Part shown: positions 32,645 to 42,589 of the stretch, piece by piece
Layout of the letters: the number at the start of each line of letters is the position of its first letter
How positions within the stretch are numbered: position 1 is the stretch's first letter
From: Pararhodobacter sp. CCB-MM2
GTDB lineage: Bacteria; Pseudomonadota; Alphaproteobacteria; Rhodobacterales; Rhodobacteraceae
Length of the DNA stretch: 64,000 nt
Reading direction: 5' to 3'
Assembly (NCBI RefSeq): GCF_001691415.1
Contig: NZ_LRRR01000010.1
Span: forward strand, 1 to 64,000
Notes under the pieces: generated by a model
Databases searched by the model: none
Told to the model about the DNA's origin: nothing
The model's input: only the letters and a program-made list of their open reading frames with translations
Made by a program: the position numbers and the translations under genes

Positions 32645-33967
32645 GTGACGAATTCCCCGCAGACAGACGGCGTGGTCGCCGCGCGTCTGGACGACGCGAC
32701 GCTGGCCGCGCATTTCGACGATCTCTATCCCGATCTCGACGCGCATGAGGCCCGAGTCGCCGCCGACCGCTGTTATTTCTGCCATGATGCGCCCTGCATC
32801 ACCGCCTGTCCCACCGACATCGACATCCCGCTCTTCATCCGCCAGATCCAGGCCGGCCAGCCCGATGCTGCCGCTCGCACGATCCTGTCGCAGAACATCC
32901 TCGGCTCGATGTGCGCCCGTGTCTGCCCGACCGAGACGCTCTGCGAAGGCTCCTGCGTGCGCAACGACGCCGAGGGCAACCCGGTCGAGATCGGCCGCCT
33001 GCAGCGCTATGCCACCGACGGTCTTCTGGCCGCGAACGAGCATCCCTTCACCCGCGCGCCCGCGACCGGCAAGTCGGTGGCCGTGGTGGGGGCGGGGCCC
33101 GCGGGCCTGTCCGCCGCGCATCGTCTGGCCATGCTGGGTCATGCGGTGACGATGTATGACACCCGTCCCAAGCCCGGCGGCCTCAACGAATACGGCATCG
33201 CGGCCTACAAGGCGGCCAATGGCATCGCGCAGGCCGAGGTTGACTGGCTGCTGCAGATCGGCGGCATCGCTGTCGAGACCGGCAAGGCGCTGGGCGGCGA
33301 TCTGACGCTGGACGGGCTGAAAGGCCAGTTTGATGCGGTGTTCCTTGGGGTCGGTCTGCAGGGCGTGAATGCCCTGCGTGTGCCGGGTGAAGATCTTCCC
33401 TCTGTCCGCGACGCGGTCGATTTCATCGAAGAACTGCGCCAGACCGAGGACAAATCCACCCTCGCCATCGGTCGTCATGTCGTGGTCATCGGCGGCGGCA
33501 TGACCGCGGTCGACGCCGCCGTGCAATCGCGGCTTCTGGGCGCCGAGCATGTCTCGATCGTCTATCGCCGGGATCGCGGGGCGATGTCGGCCTCTGATTA
33601 CGAGCTCGACCATGCCGCGACCGAGGGCGTGACGATCCTCACCAACGCCATGCCGGTCGAGGTGAGTGCCGCGGGCGTGACCTTTGCCTATACCCGCAGC
33701 GGCGCCGCGGGGCTGGAGAAGACCGGCGAGACCTTCACCCTGCCGGCGGATCAGGTGTTCAAGGCCATCGGCCAGACGCTGAAGGGCCAGCCCGAGGCGC
33801 TGGCGCTGGAGGGCGGCAAGATCGCCATCGACGCACAGGGCCGGACCTCGGTCGCAGGTGTCTGGGCCGGGGGCGATTGCGCCACCGGGGGCGAGGACCT
33901 GACGGTCACCGCCGTGGCTCAGGGCCGTGACGCGGCGCTGGATATCCACGCGGCGCTCGGCGCATGA
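32645..33967 (+). CDS. preT: Dihydropyrimidine dehydrogenase (NAD+) subunit PreT
   Basis: This 440-residue iron-sulfur flavoprotein shuttles electrons from NADH to PreA for reductive uracil/thymine degradation. N-terminal Fe-S cysteines are in CYFCHDAPCITACPTDID and CARVCPTETLCEGSC, followed by an FAD Rossmann motif VVGAGPAGLSAA and an NAD(P) motif VIGGGMTAVDAA. The start is GTG at 32645 with GGAGG upstream. The stop overlaps the start of the GFA gene (ATGA). Confidence 0.93.
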   Translation: MTNSPQTDGVVAARLDDATLAAHFDDLYPDLDAHEARVAADRCYFCHDAPCITACPTDIDIPLFIRQIQAGQPDAAARTILSQNILGSMCARVCPTETLCEGSCVRNDAEGNPVEIGRLQRYATDGLLAANEHPFTRAPATGKSVAVVGAGPAGLSAAHRLAMLGHAVTMYDTRPKPGGLNEYGIAAYKAANGIAQAEVDWLLQIGGIAVETGKALGGDLTLDGLKGQFDAVFLGVGLQGVNALRVPGEDLPSVRDAVDFIEELRQTEDKSTLAIGRHVVVIGGGMTAVDAAVQSRLLGAEHVSIVYRRDRGAMSASDYELDHAATEGVTILTNAMPVEVSAAGVTFAYTRSGAAGLEKTGETFTLPADQVFKAIGQTLKGQPEALALEGGKIAIDAQGRTSVAGVWAGGDCATGGEDLTVTAVAQGRDAALDIHAALGA

Positions 33968-34443
33968 GCGCGGTGCCGAAACCCCTGACGCTGCCCGCCG
34001 AGGGCGGCTGCCGTTGCGGGGCGCTGCGGTTTCGCGTGACGGCGCAGCCCATCGCCTCGGCCGCCTGCCATTGCCGGGGGTGCCAAAAGATGTCGGGAAG
34101 TGCCTTCTCGACCACGCTGATGGTGCCCTTGGGCGGCTTCGAGGTGACACAGGGCGACCCCGTTATCGGCGGGATGAAGGCGCCCGGATTGCAGCACATG
34201 CATTGCCCGGATTGCCTGTCCTGGGTCTTCACGCGCATTCCGGGGATGGAATTCCTCAATGTGCGGGCGGTGATGCTGGACGATCCCTCGGGTTTCGTGC
34301 CCTTCATGGAAACGTGTACCTCCGAGAAACTGCCCTGGGCGGAGACCCCCGCCCGGCACAAGTTCGAACAATTCCCGCCGGGCGAGGCTTATGGCCCGCT
34401 GCTGGCCGAATATGCGGCGCTGATGGCGTCCGAGGAGTGCTGA
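33964..34443 (+). CDS. GFA-domain zinc protein
   Basis: This 159-residue protein of the glutathione-dependent formaldehyde-activating enzyme-like (GFA/CENP-V) fold has zinc ligands in GGCRCGALRF, ACHCRGCQKMSG and MHCPDCLSWVF. The activity of most members, including S-(hydroxymethyl)glutathione synthesis, is unproven. It sits between preT and preA, overlapping preT by four bases and one base before preA, which implies co-expression with pyrimidine degradation. Confidence 0.88.
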   Translation: MSAVPKPLTLPAEGGCRCGALRFRVTAQPIASAACHCRGCQKMSGSAFSTTLMVPLGGFEVTQGDPVIGGMKAPGLQHMHCPDCLSWVFTRIPGMEFLNVRAVMLDDPSGFVPFMETCTSEKLPWAETPARHKFEQFPPGEAYGPLLAEYAALMASEEC

Positions 34444-34444
34444 C

Positions 34445-35749
34445 ATGGCTGACCTGACCTCCAATTTCGTGGGCATCAAGTCCACCAACCCCTTCTGGCT
34501 GGCCTCGGCGCCGCCGACCGACAAGGAATACAACGTCCGCCGCGCCTTCGAGGCCGGCTGGGGCGGCGTTGTCTGGAAGACGCTGGGTGAGGAAGGCCCG
34601 CCCGTCGTCAACGTCAACGGACCGCGCTATGGCGCGATCTGGGGCGCGGATCGCCGGCTGCTCGGCTTGAACAACATCGAGCTGATCACCGACCGCCCGC
34701 TGGAGGTGAACCTGCGCGAGATGAAGGCGGTGAAGCGCGACTATCCTGATCGCGCGCTCATTGCCTCGATCATGGTGCCCTGTGTCGAGGAGGCGTGGAA
34801 GGCGATCCTGCCCTTGGTCGAGGAGACCGGCGCCGATGGCATCGAGCTGAACTGCGGCTGTCCGCATGGCATGTCCGAGCGCGGCATGGGTGCTGCGGTC
34901 GGCCAGAACCCCGACCTGATCGAGCAGATCACCCGCTGGTGCAAGCAGTACACCCGCATGCCGGTGATCGTGAAACTCACGCCCAACATCACCGATGTGC
35001 GCAAACCCGCGCAGGCCGCGAAGCGGGGCGGGGCGGATGCGGTCTCGCTGATCAACACGATCAACTCGATCACCTCGGTGGATCTCGATGATTTCGCGCC
35101 CGAGCCGACGATCGACGGCAAGGGCACGCATGGCGGCTATTGCGGCCCGGCGGTGAAGCCCATCGCGCTGAACATGGTGGCCGAGATCGCGCGCGACCCG
35201 ATGACGGCGGATCTGCCGATCTCGGGCATCGGCGGGGTCACGACATGGCGCGATGCGGCCGAGTTCCTGACGCTGGGCGCGGGCAACGTGCAGGTCTGCA
35301 CCGCGGCGATGACCTATGGCTTCGGCATCATCAAAGAGATGACGGCGGGCCTGTCGCTGTGGATGGACAAGAAGGGTTTCACCTCGGTCGATCAGATCAC
35401 CGGCCGCGCGGTGCCCAATGTCACCGACTGGCAGTATCTGAACCTCAACTACGTCACCAAGGCGGTGATTGATCAGGACAAGTGCATCTCCTGCGGGCGT
35501 TGCTATGCCGCCTGCGAGGATACCTCGCATCAGGCGATCCTGATGAAAGAGGGCCGGGTGTTCGAGGTCGATGACAGCGAATGCGTGGCCTGCAACCTCT
35601 GCGTCAATGTCTGCCCGGTCGAGGAATGCATCACCATGAAGCGCGTGGCGCCCGGTTCGTTGGACGAGCGCACGGGCAATGTCGTCCCCGCCGAGAAGGG
35701 CGACTGGACACAGCATCCCAACAACCCGATGGCCAGCGCGGCCGAGTGA
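34445..35749 (+). CDS. preA: Dihydropyrimidine dehydrogenase (NAD+) subunit PreA
   Basis: This 434-residue catalytic subunit has an FMN-containing dihydroorotate-dehydrogenase-like barrel (residues about 1-310). It includes NPFWLASAPPTDKEYNV, the ELNCGCPHGMSERGMG catalytic-loop region and SGIGGVTTW. Two C-terminal [4Fe-4S] motifs follow, CISCGRCYAACEDTSHQ and CVACNLCVNVCPVEEC. With PreT it reduces uracil/thymine as the first step of pyrimidine breakdown. Hydantoinase and beta-ureidopropionase genes are not in the window. Confidence 0.95.
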   Translation: MADLTSNFVGIKSTNPFWLASAPPTDKEYNVRRAFEAGWGGVVWKTLGEEGPPVVNVNGPRYGAIWGADRRLLGLNNIELITDRPLEVNLREMKAVKRDYPDRALIASIMVPCVEEAWKAILPLVEETGADGIELNCGCPHGMSERGMGAAVGQNPDLIEQITRWCKQYTRMPVIVKLTPNITDVRKPAQAAKRGGADAVSLINTINSITSVDLDDFAPEPTIDGKGTHGGYCGPAVKPIALNMVAEIARDPMTADLPISGIGGVTTWRDAAEFLTLGAGNVQVCTAAMTYGFGIIKEMTAGLSLWMDKKGFTSVDQITGRAVPNVTDWQYLNLNYVTKAVIDQDKCISCGRCYAACEDTSHQAILMKEGRVFEVDDSECVACNLCVNVCPVEECITMKRVAPGSLDERTGNVVPAEKGDWTQHPNNPMASAAE

Positions 35750-35769
35750 TCGGCGCTGACGGGTGGAAC

Positions 35770-35797
35770 AAGGGGCGGCCTTCAGGCTGCCCCTTTC
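35770..35797 (+). terminator. Terminator of the pre operon
   Basis: AAGGGGCGGCC (35770-35780) and GGCTGCCCCTT (35785-35795) pair with one G-U wobble around a TTCA loop, followed by TC and TTA. It lies 20 bases after preA and ends next to the stop of the convergent unknown gene. Confidence 0.8.
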
Positions 35798-36262
35798 TTA
35801 TGGGCGGATCGGGCCGGCGCGGTCGATGGTCTGGTCGCCAGTGAAGCAGATGTAGAGCTGGCTCTCGTCGACGCCGAAGAGGCTGCAGGCACCGAGCGGG
35901 TAGAAATCGCAATCGTCAAACTGACGGTCAGCGAGGGTCAGCGCGCCGGTTCGCGTGGGCGGGCCGAGGAACTGCCGGGTGGCGGTTCGGTCCGAGCGTG
36001 CGCGTTGCAGGTGGTTCTCCACGAGGTCTTCGACCATCGGGCCGCGCAGGCACTGGGATTGTTGGCGTTGGCAATCGGCGGGGGATAGCTGCGGGTCGCA
36101 ACGCTGGGCGTCGTGCCAGCGGGCGACATCGAAACTCTCGCCCCGGAACGGCGTGACGCGCAGCGAATAGGTCAGGGCCAGTGCGGTGGCACCCGCAAGG
36201 AGGGCCAGCAGCGGGATCAGAAGCAAGGCCCAAAGGCGGAGGAGGGGGCGACGCTGGGGCAC
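35798..36262 (-). CDS. Membrane-anchored protein of unknown function
   Basis: This 154-residue protein has a GTG start, one N-terminal hydrophobic helix (about residues 9-30) and a soluble, probably periplasmic part with several Cys residues (CDPQLSPADCQRQQSQC, CDFYPLGAC, YICF) that could form disulfides. No family is recognised. The ribosome binding site is weak. It is convergent with preA. The 183 bases to the next gene contain only the inverted repeat at 36352-36388. Confidence 0.65.
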   Translation of the reverse strand: MPQRRPLLRLWALLLIPLLALLAGATALALTYSLRVTPFRGESFDVARWHDAQRCDPQLSPADCQRQQSQCLRGPMVEDLVENHLQRARSDRTATRQFLGPPTRTGALTLADRQFDDCDFYPLGACSLFGVDESQLYICFTGDQTIDRAGPIRP

Positions 36263-36351
36263 GGGAACGGGTCACACGGGGGAAGGGTATCGGCAGACGC
36301 TAGCAGTCCATGCGCCTTCAGAGGGTCAACAACCGGTGAGGCCGAATGACA

Positions 36352-36388
36352 CTTGCCCCGCCTCCCGCGGACGGGAGGGCGGGGCAAG
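36352..36388 (-). terminator. Strong inverted repeat downstream of the 36446-36916 gene
   Basis: CTTGCCCCGCCTCCCG (36352-36367) pairs with CGGGAGGGCGGGGCAAG (36372-36388) with a single bulged base. It is placed 58 bases past the stop of the minus-strand gene, as a terminator would be, though only a short T-containing stretch follows. Confidence 0.65.
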
Positions 36389-36445
36389 GCACGGCTCGGT
36401 GCGAGGGGCCATGCGGAACGGCGCGGGAGGGCGCGCCGGTTAGGG

Positions 36446-36916
36446 TCAAACCTTCTTGTCGAGGGCGTGCGCGGATTCGCTTTCCGAGCCGAGCAGCATC
36501 GCGGTGGCCGAGACATCGACAGGCTCACGCCGTTCGACCTCGCGCTCGGACATGCCGCGGGGGCCGTCGTCTGCGCGGCTGCGCTCGCTTCGGTCGACAC
36601 GTTCGTTTTCGGCTTCCGCGCTTTCGTCTTGACGGGCATTCGCATCCTCGATCGCCTGTTTCATGTCGGGATCGGCGATGCGCGTGCGAATGTCCTGCAA
36701 GACATTGATATCAAAGCTGGGCGGCGGCCCGACGGGCCGTTCGCGTTGGGCGTGGTAACGCGCCATCTCGGCGGCGCGGCTGTCGTCGACGGGCTGCACG
36801 GCGCGAGGCGATTCCACCGGGCTGACAGGGGCGACATGGCGCGTGGCTGTCGACAAGTGGGGCTGCGTTTCACGCGTGTAGGCCGCCGTCGGTACAATCG
36901 GGGTCAAGGCGGTCAT
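36446..36916 (-). CDS. Charged, probably disordered protein of unknown function
   Basis: This 156-residue protein lacks any signal peptide or membrane helix. Its N-terminal third is Thr/Pro-rich, the middle has one likely helix (FDINVLQDIRTRIADPDMKQ), and the rest is strongly charged (Arg/Glu/Asp). GAGG precedes the ATG. A CtrA-type box lies about 50 bases upstream, suggesting cell-cycle or GTA/motility-linked expression. An overlapping plus-strand frame (36353-36922) has the Arg/Gly/Val composition of an antisense shadow, so this strand is preferred. Confidence 0.65.
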   Translation of the reverse strand: MTALTPIVPTAAYTRETQPHLSTATRHVAPVSPVESPRAVQPVDDSRAAEMARYHAQRERPVGPPPSFDINVLQDIRTRIADPDMKQAIEDANARQDESAEAENERVDRSERSRADDGPRGMSEREVERREPVDVSATAMLLGSESESAHALDKKV

Positions 36917-36964
36917 GGCTGAACCTCAAAGATGAGCGATACCAAAAGGCTAGGTCCAACGACG

Positions 36965-36979
36965 TTAATGTCTTCTTAA
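36965..36979 (-). promoter_or_regulatory. CtrA-type box upstream of the 36446-36916 gene
   Basis: On the minus strand this reads TTAA, seven bases (GAAGACA), TTAA, followed by C, exactly the full CtrA consensus TTAA-N7-TTAAC. It ends 49 bases before the gene start, compatible with a site over the -35 position. The surrounding 36955-37015 is A/T-rich, as promoters in this genome tend to be. Confidence 0.6.
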
Positions 36980-37083
36980 GGTATAAAATTTTAAGGAAAT
37001 ATCGCTTAAGGGGGCGTCGCGCTGGTGACGAAATCTCAACGCTGACCCTGATAAACGCCCGCGCCCTTTGTTGGGGCCCAACG

Positions 37084-37113
37084 AAAACGGCCGCCCCAAG
37101 CGGGACGGCCTTT
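37084..37113 (-). terminator. Terminator of eno
   Basis: On the minus strand GGCCGTCCC, loop GCTT, then GGGGCGGCC form a stem with one U-G wobble, followed by GTTTTCG. It lies 21 bases beyond the eno stop. Confidence 0.85.
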
Positions 37114-37133
37114 CATCAAATTTCGCGCGGGCC

Positions 37134-38441
<1,308 letters not shown>

Positions 38442-38538
38442 CTATACGGCAGGGCTTGTGACGATAAAAGGACGTTAAGGCGTCCTCCGCGCGGCCGTCG
38501 GGGCCGTTATCGCTGCCGATAGCGCTGCCCGTTTCCGA

Positions 38539-39438
38539 TCATGGCAGGGTGGCGGTTTCCGAGGTCTGCACGGGCCGGCGGTTCAGCCGGATCTCGCGCA
38601 GCAGGGTATAGAGGCCCGCCGCCACGATCACCGCCGAGCCGATCAGGGTCCAGCCATCCGGGCGCTCGCCGAAGACCAGCACGCCGATCAGCATCGCGAA
38701 GACGAGGCGCGCGTAGCGGAACGGCGTCGTCGAGGCGACATCGCCCAGACGGGTCGAGAGGACCAGCATGACATAGGCCGTCGTGCCGACCAGCACGTTG
38801 AGGATCAGAAAGGTGCTGTCCAGCGCCGAGGGTATCACCATCGACTCGCCCCGGATCAACAGCAGCAGGATGCCGCCGGGCACGACGGCGAAGAAGCCCC
38901 AGCCCGACAATTGCAGCGAGGTGACATCGGGCGAGACCTTGCGGGTGGCGATGTCGCGGGTGGTCAGGAAGACAACGGCGGCCAGCGGGATCAGGGCGAG
39001 GCTGTCGAACCCCTCGGTTCCCGGGCGCAGGATCAGCAGCACGCCGAGGAAGCCCACGAGGATCGCACTCCAGCGGCGCCAGCCGACGGGCTCGCCCAGA
39101 AACAGCGCGGCGGCCAGCGTGACGGCCAGCGGCATGGCCTGCAGGATCGACGAGACGACGCTCAGCGGCACAAGGGCCACGCCGAGGATCATGCACATCG
39201 CCGCCAGCATCTCGGAGATGTTGCGCAGCAGCGCCGCGCCTTTCAACGCGCGCCGGTCGAAGAACCGCTCGCCCTTGCGCCACATGGCCAGCCCGAAGAC
39301 CAGCGCCCCGCCGGCGCCCAGCGCGAGGCCGACCTCGCCGGGAGGCATGCGGGTGGACAGATCCTTGATGATCGCATCTTCGATCGCGAATCCGGCCATG
39401 GCGGCCACCATGAGCATCGGCCCCTTGAGGCTGGACAT
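38539..39438 (-). CDS. EamA/DMT-family permease
   Basis: This 299-residue protein has ten hydrophobic helices in two repeats (PMLMVAAMAGFAIEDAIIKD at the N-terminus, second repeat from about residue 150). This group resembles S-adenosylmethionine-uptake-like or RhaT-like DMT proteins common in Rhodobacteraceae, but the substrate is unknown. GGAGGAAACGCG precedes the ATG. It is divergent from a second EamA gene 164 bases away. Confidence 0.88.
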   Translation of the reverse strand: MSSLKGPMLMVAAMAGFAIEDAIIKDLSTRMPPGEVGLALGAGGALVFGLAMWRKGERFFDRRALKGAALLRNISEMLAAMCMILGVALVPLSVVSSILQAMPLAVTLAAALFLGEPVGWRRWSAILVGFLGVLLILRPGTEGFDSLALIPLAAVVFLTTRDIATRKVSPDVTSLQLSGWGFFAVVPGGILLLLIRGESMVIPSALDSTFLILNVLVGTTAYVMLVLSTRLGDVASTTPFRYARLVFAMLIGVLVFGERPDGWTLIGSAVIVAAGLYTLLREIRLNRRPVQTSETATLP

Positions 39439-39602
39439 CGCGTTTCCTCCCTATCCCTTAGCGTGTGAGATAACCGGGGCGGCGGGCCGGGGAAAGGGTT
39501 CGTCTGGGCGACGCGACGACTTTCCTTGCAGGCGTGCGCTGGGGGTTGACCCTACGACAGGGCGCCTGTTCTATGCCGGCCCTTAACCCGTGAAGGAATG
39601 CC

Positions 39603-40490
39603 ATGACGCCGACCGAACGCCGCTCTCTCGATCCTGTCGGTTTCTGGCTGATGCTGGGGCTGGCCATGCTGTTCGGGGCCAACAACCTGATGATCAAGCT
39701 GGGGAATGAGGGGTTGCAGCCCGCGTTCTTCGCCGGCCTGCGCTCGATCGTGGCGATCCCGGTGCTGGGCGCCTGGATGCTGTGGCGCGGCTTCTCGTTC
39801 CGCTGGGATCTGTGGCGCGAGGGGATTTTGGCGGCGCTGCTGTTCTCGGCCGAGTTCCTGCTCTTGTTCATCGCCTTGGACAATACCAGCGTGGTCCGCG
39901 CCTCGTCGCTGTTCTACGCGATGCCGATCTGGCTGGCGCTGGCCGCGCATTTCCTGTTCCCGGGCGAGCGTCTGACACCCCTGCGCCTGCTGGGCTTTGC
40001 CTTGGGGTTCGGCGGCGTGGTCCTCAGCATCGCGGGCCGGGGCGCGGGGAGCGGGGTTCCCGGCAATCTGTGGGGCGATCTGGCGGCCGTGGTCGCGGGC
40101 ATGAGCTGGGCGGCCATCGTCGTCGTCTCCCGCCGGACGCGGTTCGGCACGGCCTCGGCCGAGGCGCAGATCTTCTGGCAGGTGATCGGCTCGGCCCTGT
40201 TGCTGACGGCAACGGCGCCCCTGTTCGGCGGCCCCTTGGTGCGGGACTTCACCACGCTGCATGGCGTGATGCTGGTGGTGCAATCGGTGGGGGTGGTGAC
40301 GGCGGGTTTCGTCACCTGGTTCTGGCTGATCGGGCGCTACAAGGCCTCGACGGTGGCCAGCTTCAGCTTCCTGACGCCGCTGCTCAGCGCGCTTCTGGGA
40401 TGGCTGGTGCTGGGCGAGACCGTGGGGCCGGTCACGCCGATCGCGCTGGCGCTGCTGATCGCCGGGTTGTTCCTGATCAACCGGCGTTGA
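39603..40490 (+). CDS. EamA/DMT-family permease
   Basis: This 295-residue ten-helix transporter begins with a short cytoplasmic leader and GFWLMLGLAMLFGANNLMIK. The second EamA repeat starts near residue 155 (GDLAAVVAGMSWAAIVVVSR) and ends with FSFLTPLLSALLGWLVLGE, a family hallmark. It is not closely similar to the adjacent divergent permease, so they are not an obvious recent duplication. The substrate is unknown. Confidence 0.9.
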   Translation: MTPTERRSLDPVGFWLMLGLAMLFGANNLMIKLGNEGLQPAFFAGLRSIVAIPVLGAWMLWRGFSFRWDLWREGILAALLFSAEFLLLFIALDNTSVVRASSLFYAMPIWLALAAHFLFPGERLTPLRLLGFALGFGGVVLSIAGRGAGSGVPGNLWGDLAAVVAGMSWAAIVVVSRRTRFGTASAEAQIFWQVIGSALLLTATAPLFGGPLVRDFTTLHGVMLVVQSVGVVTAGFVTWFWLIGRYKASTVASFSFLTPLLSALLGWLVLGETVGPVTPIALALLIAGLFLINRR

Positions 40491-40510
40491 GCCTGTCCGG
40501 GCGGCTGCGC

Positions 40511-41443
40511 TTACAGCCGCGCCAACCGTTCGGTCAGCAGGGCGTAGAAGCCCTCGGCATCGCAGTCGCCCATGAAGAAGGCGTTCTTCGGCCGGTCGGT
40601 GATGCCCCACCAATCGGCCACCGTCATGCCCAGCGTCAGCTCGGAGCCGGTTTCGATCTCGACGTTGATATGGCGGCCGGTGAACAGCTCGGGCTTGATC
40701 AACCAGGCGATGGTGCAGGGATCGTGCAGCGGCGCGCCCTCGGAGCCGTATTTGGCCATGTCGAAACGCTCGAAGAAATCCGTCCAGCTGGCGACGGCAG
40801 GACCGACGGGACCGCTGAGCGCGCGCAGGGCGGCAATGCGCGGTTTCGTGGTCAACACCTTATGCGTCACATCGAGCGGCATCACCGTCAGCTTGATGCC
40901 GGATTTGAACACGATATCCGCAGCTTCCGGGTCGACGTAAATGTTGAATTCCGCCGCCGGGGTGATGTTTCCGACCTCGAAATACGCGCCGCCCATGATG
41001 ACGATCTCGTCGATCTTGGCGGCAATGTCGGGGGCGCGTTGAAGGGCCGTGCCGATGTTCGTCAAGGGACCGATCGGCACGAGGGTGATGCCGTCATGGG
41101 CGCGGGCCTGTTCGATGATGAAATCGACGCCGTGACCCTCTTGCAGCGCCATCTGCGGGTCGGGCAGGTCGATTCCGTCGAGCCCGGTCTTGCCATGCAC
41201 ATGCTCGGCCGTGACCAGCTTGCGCTGCATCGGGCGGTCGCAACCGGCGAAGACCTTCACGTCGGTGCGCCCGGCCAGCTCGCAGACGATGCGGGCGTTC
41301 TTGGTGGTCAGCGCCAGCGGCACGTTGCCGGCGACGCAGGTGATGCCCAGCAGGTCGATCTCCTCGGGCGAGGCGAGGGCCAGCAGGATGGCAACGGCAT
41401 CGTCCTGACCGGGATCGGTGTCGATGATGATCTTGCGGGACAT
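40511..41443 (-). CDS. Inosine-uridine-type nucleoside hydrolase
   Basis: This 310-residue calcium-dependent N-ribohydrolase splits a nucleoside to base and ribose. The calcium motif DTDPGQDDA follows the N-terminus, and VPIGPLTNIGTALQ, IVIMGGAYFEVGNITPAAEFN and HDPCTIAWLI complete the IU-nucleoside-hydrolase set. GAGGG precedes the start at 41443; the open frame upstream is antisense to the flavin reductase. It is probably cytoplasmic salvage. The substrate range is not predictable. Confidence 0.94.
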   Translation of the reverse strand: MSRKIIIDTDPGQDDAVAILLALASPEEIDLLGITCVAGNVPLALTTKNARIVCELAGRTDVKVFAGCDRPMQRKLVTAEHVHGKTGLDGIDLPDPQMALQEGHGVDFIIEQARAHDGITLVPIGPLTNIGTALQRAPDIAAKIDEIVIMGGAYFEVGNITPAAEFNIYVDPEAADIVFKSGIKLTVMPLDVTHKVLTTKPRIAALRALSGPVGPAVASWTDFFERFDMAKYGSEGAPLHDPCTIAWLIKPELFTGRHINVEIETGSELTLGMTVADWWGITDRPKNAFFMGDCDAEGFYALLTERLARL

Positions 41444-41626
41444 GGCAACCCTCAGTGCACGGAGAAAAGGTGACTCTTTGGTCAAGTTTTCTGCCCTAAC
41501 AGAATCGCCTGCCGGTTGTCGAGCTTTGCGGGCAGGTCTGGACCGAAGCGGACGCAGGGTTATCTTGCCCCAAAATGGCCCTGTTGCTCTGGTATTCAGG
41601 GGACGGAACAGGCTAGGAACCCCTTG

Positions 41627-42157
41627 ATGACCCTTGCACAAGCTAAGTGGATGACCGACCCGATCGAGCCTGCCAGCTTCGCACCCGGCCCCGGAAACGA
41701 GCGCCCGTTCCGCAACGCGTTGGGGGCCTTCGCGACCGGCGTCACGGTGATCACCGCGCAGTCCGAGATCGGGCCTCTCGGGATCACCGCCAACAGCTTT
41801 GCCTCGCTGTCGATGGACCCGCCGCTGGTGCTGTGGTCGCCGGGCAAATTCTCGCGTCGCTTCGATACCTTCGTGAAGGCCGAGCATTTCGCCATCCACG
41901 TGCTGGGCGCCGAGCAGTACGAACTGGGTGCGCATTTCGCCAAGCAAGGGCACGATTTCGACCTGCCCAACGTCGTCGAGAATGCGCAGGGTGTGCCGGT
42001 GCTGCCGGGCTGCCTTGCCGTGTTCGAATGTGCGCGTGAGGCGGTGCATGACGCGGGTGACCACGCCATCGTCGTCGGTCGCGTGCTGGCCGTGCGACAT
42101 CGTCCGGGCGTCCCGCTGGTGTTCCATGCCGGCAGCTACGGCGGCTTCGGCCAATAG
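41627..42157 (+). CDS. Flavin reductase-like FMN-binding protein
   Basis: This 176-residue protein of the DIM6/NTAB flavin reductase family provides reduced flavin to a monooxygenase or reduces flavins generally. It has RNALGAFATGVTVITA, the FMN-binding GITANSFASLSMDPPLVLWS and the C-terminal HAIVVGRVLAVRHR. AGGA eight bases before 41627 supports this start; MTDPIEP at 41651 is an alternative. No partner monooxygenase is adjacent. The accessory patch begins directly downstream. Confidence 0.92.
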   Translation: MTLAQAKWMTDPIEPASFAPGPGNERPFRNALGAFATGVTVITAQSEIGPLGITANSFASLSMDPPLVLWSPGKFSRRFDTFVKAEHFAIHVLGAEQYELGAHFAKQGHDFDLPNVVENAQGVPVLPGCLAVFECAREAVHDAGDHAIVVGRVLAVRHRPGVPLVFHAGSYGGFGQ

Positions 42158-42245
42158 TGTTGCGCGCCTGCGCTGATGCGTACGATCGCTTCAGCCGGTC
42201 TTGAGACCCGCGCGGCAGCTTGAGGGCCCCTGACCGGAGCCCGCA

Positions 42246-42275
42246 ATGCCCTTCCTTTCCCCGATCCTGCCATGA
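42246..42275 (+). other. Possible nine-codon leader peptide coupled to the Rz-like gene
   Basis: A nine-codon frame (MPFLSPILP) has GGAG six bases before its ATG and overlaps the Rz-like start in ATGA fashion. The Rz-like gene lacks its own ribosome binding site, so this frame could supply coupling. It may equally be the remnant of a lost upstream holin gene, or chance. Confidence 0.25.
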
Positions 42276-42589
42276 TCCATGCCATCGCCTTTGCCGCGAT
42301 GCGGCCGTTGCTGCCTTGGCTTCTGTTGGGTGTTCTGGCCTCGCATGGGGGCGCTGTCTGGTACGGCTGGCACTGGCGCGGCGGTGTCGAGGCCGCGCGA
42401 CTGGACCGCGCTCAGGCGGCCTTGCGACTGGCGCAGGCGCGGGTCCTCGGGCTGATCGAGGCGCAGGCCGCCACCACCGCCGAACGCAACGCCCTTCGTG
42501 AGGAACAGGACCATGCCGCTGCAACGGATCCCGATGCTGACCGCCTGTGCCTTGGCGCTGACAGCGTGCAGCGTCTTCGCCGTCCCTGA
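42272..42589 (+). CDS. Rz-like inner-membrane spanin subunit (phage lysis)
   Basis: This 105-residue protein has one N-terminal transmembrane helix (about 10-32, LLPWLLLGVLASHGGAVWYG). An Ala/Arg/Leu-rich coiled-coil follows (about 40-80), then a C-terminal CLGADSVQRLRRP motif of the kind seen at the end of Rz i-spanins. It overlaps a lipoprotein gene in the +1 frame by 77 bases, the distinctive Rz/Rz1 arrangement. In phages the pair spans the periplasm to disrupt the outer membrane at lysis. No holin or endolysin is adjacent, so it looks like an orphan or remnant lysis cassette. Confidence 0.75.
   Translation: MIHAIAFAAMRPLLPWLLLGVLASHGGAVWYGWHWRGGVEAARLDRAQAALRLAQARVLGLIEAQAATTAERNALREEQDHAAATDPDADRLCLGADSVQRLRRP

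Noticed and set aside
36353..36922. 189-residue plus-strand frame opposite the 36446-36916 gene
   Set aside because: Begins inside a terminator-like inverted repeat and has antisense-like composition; the minus strand has a ribosome binding site and an upstream CtrA-type box.
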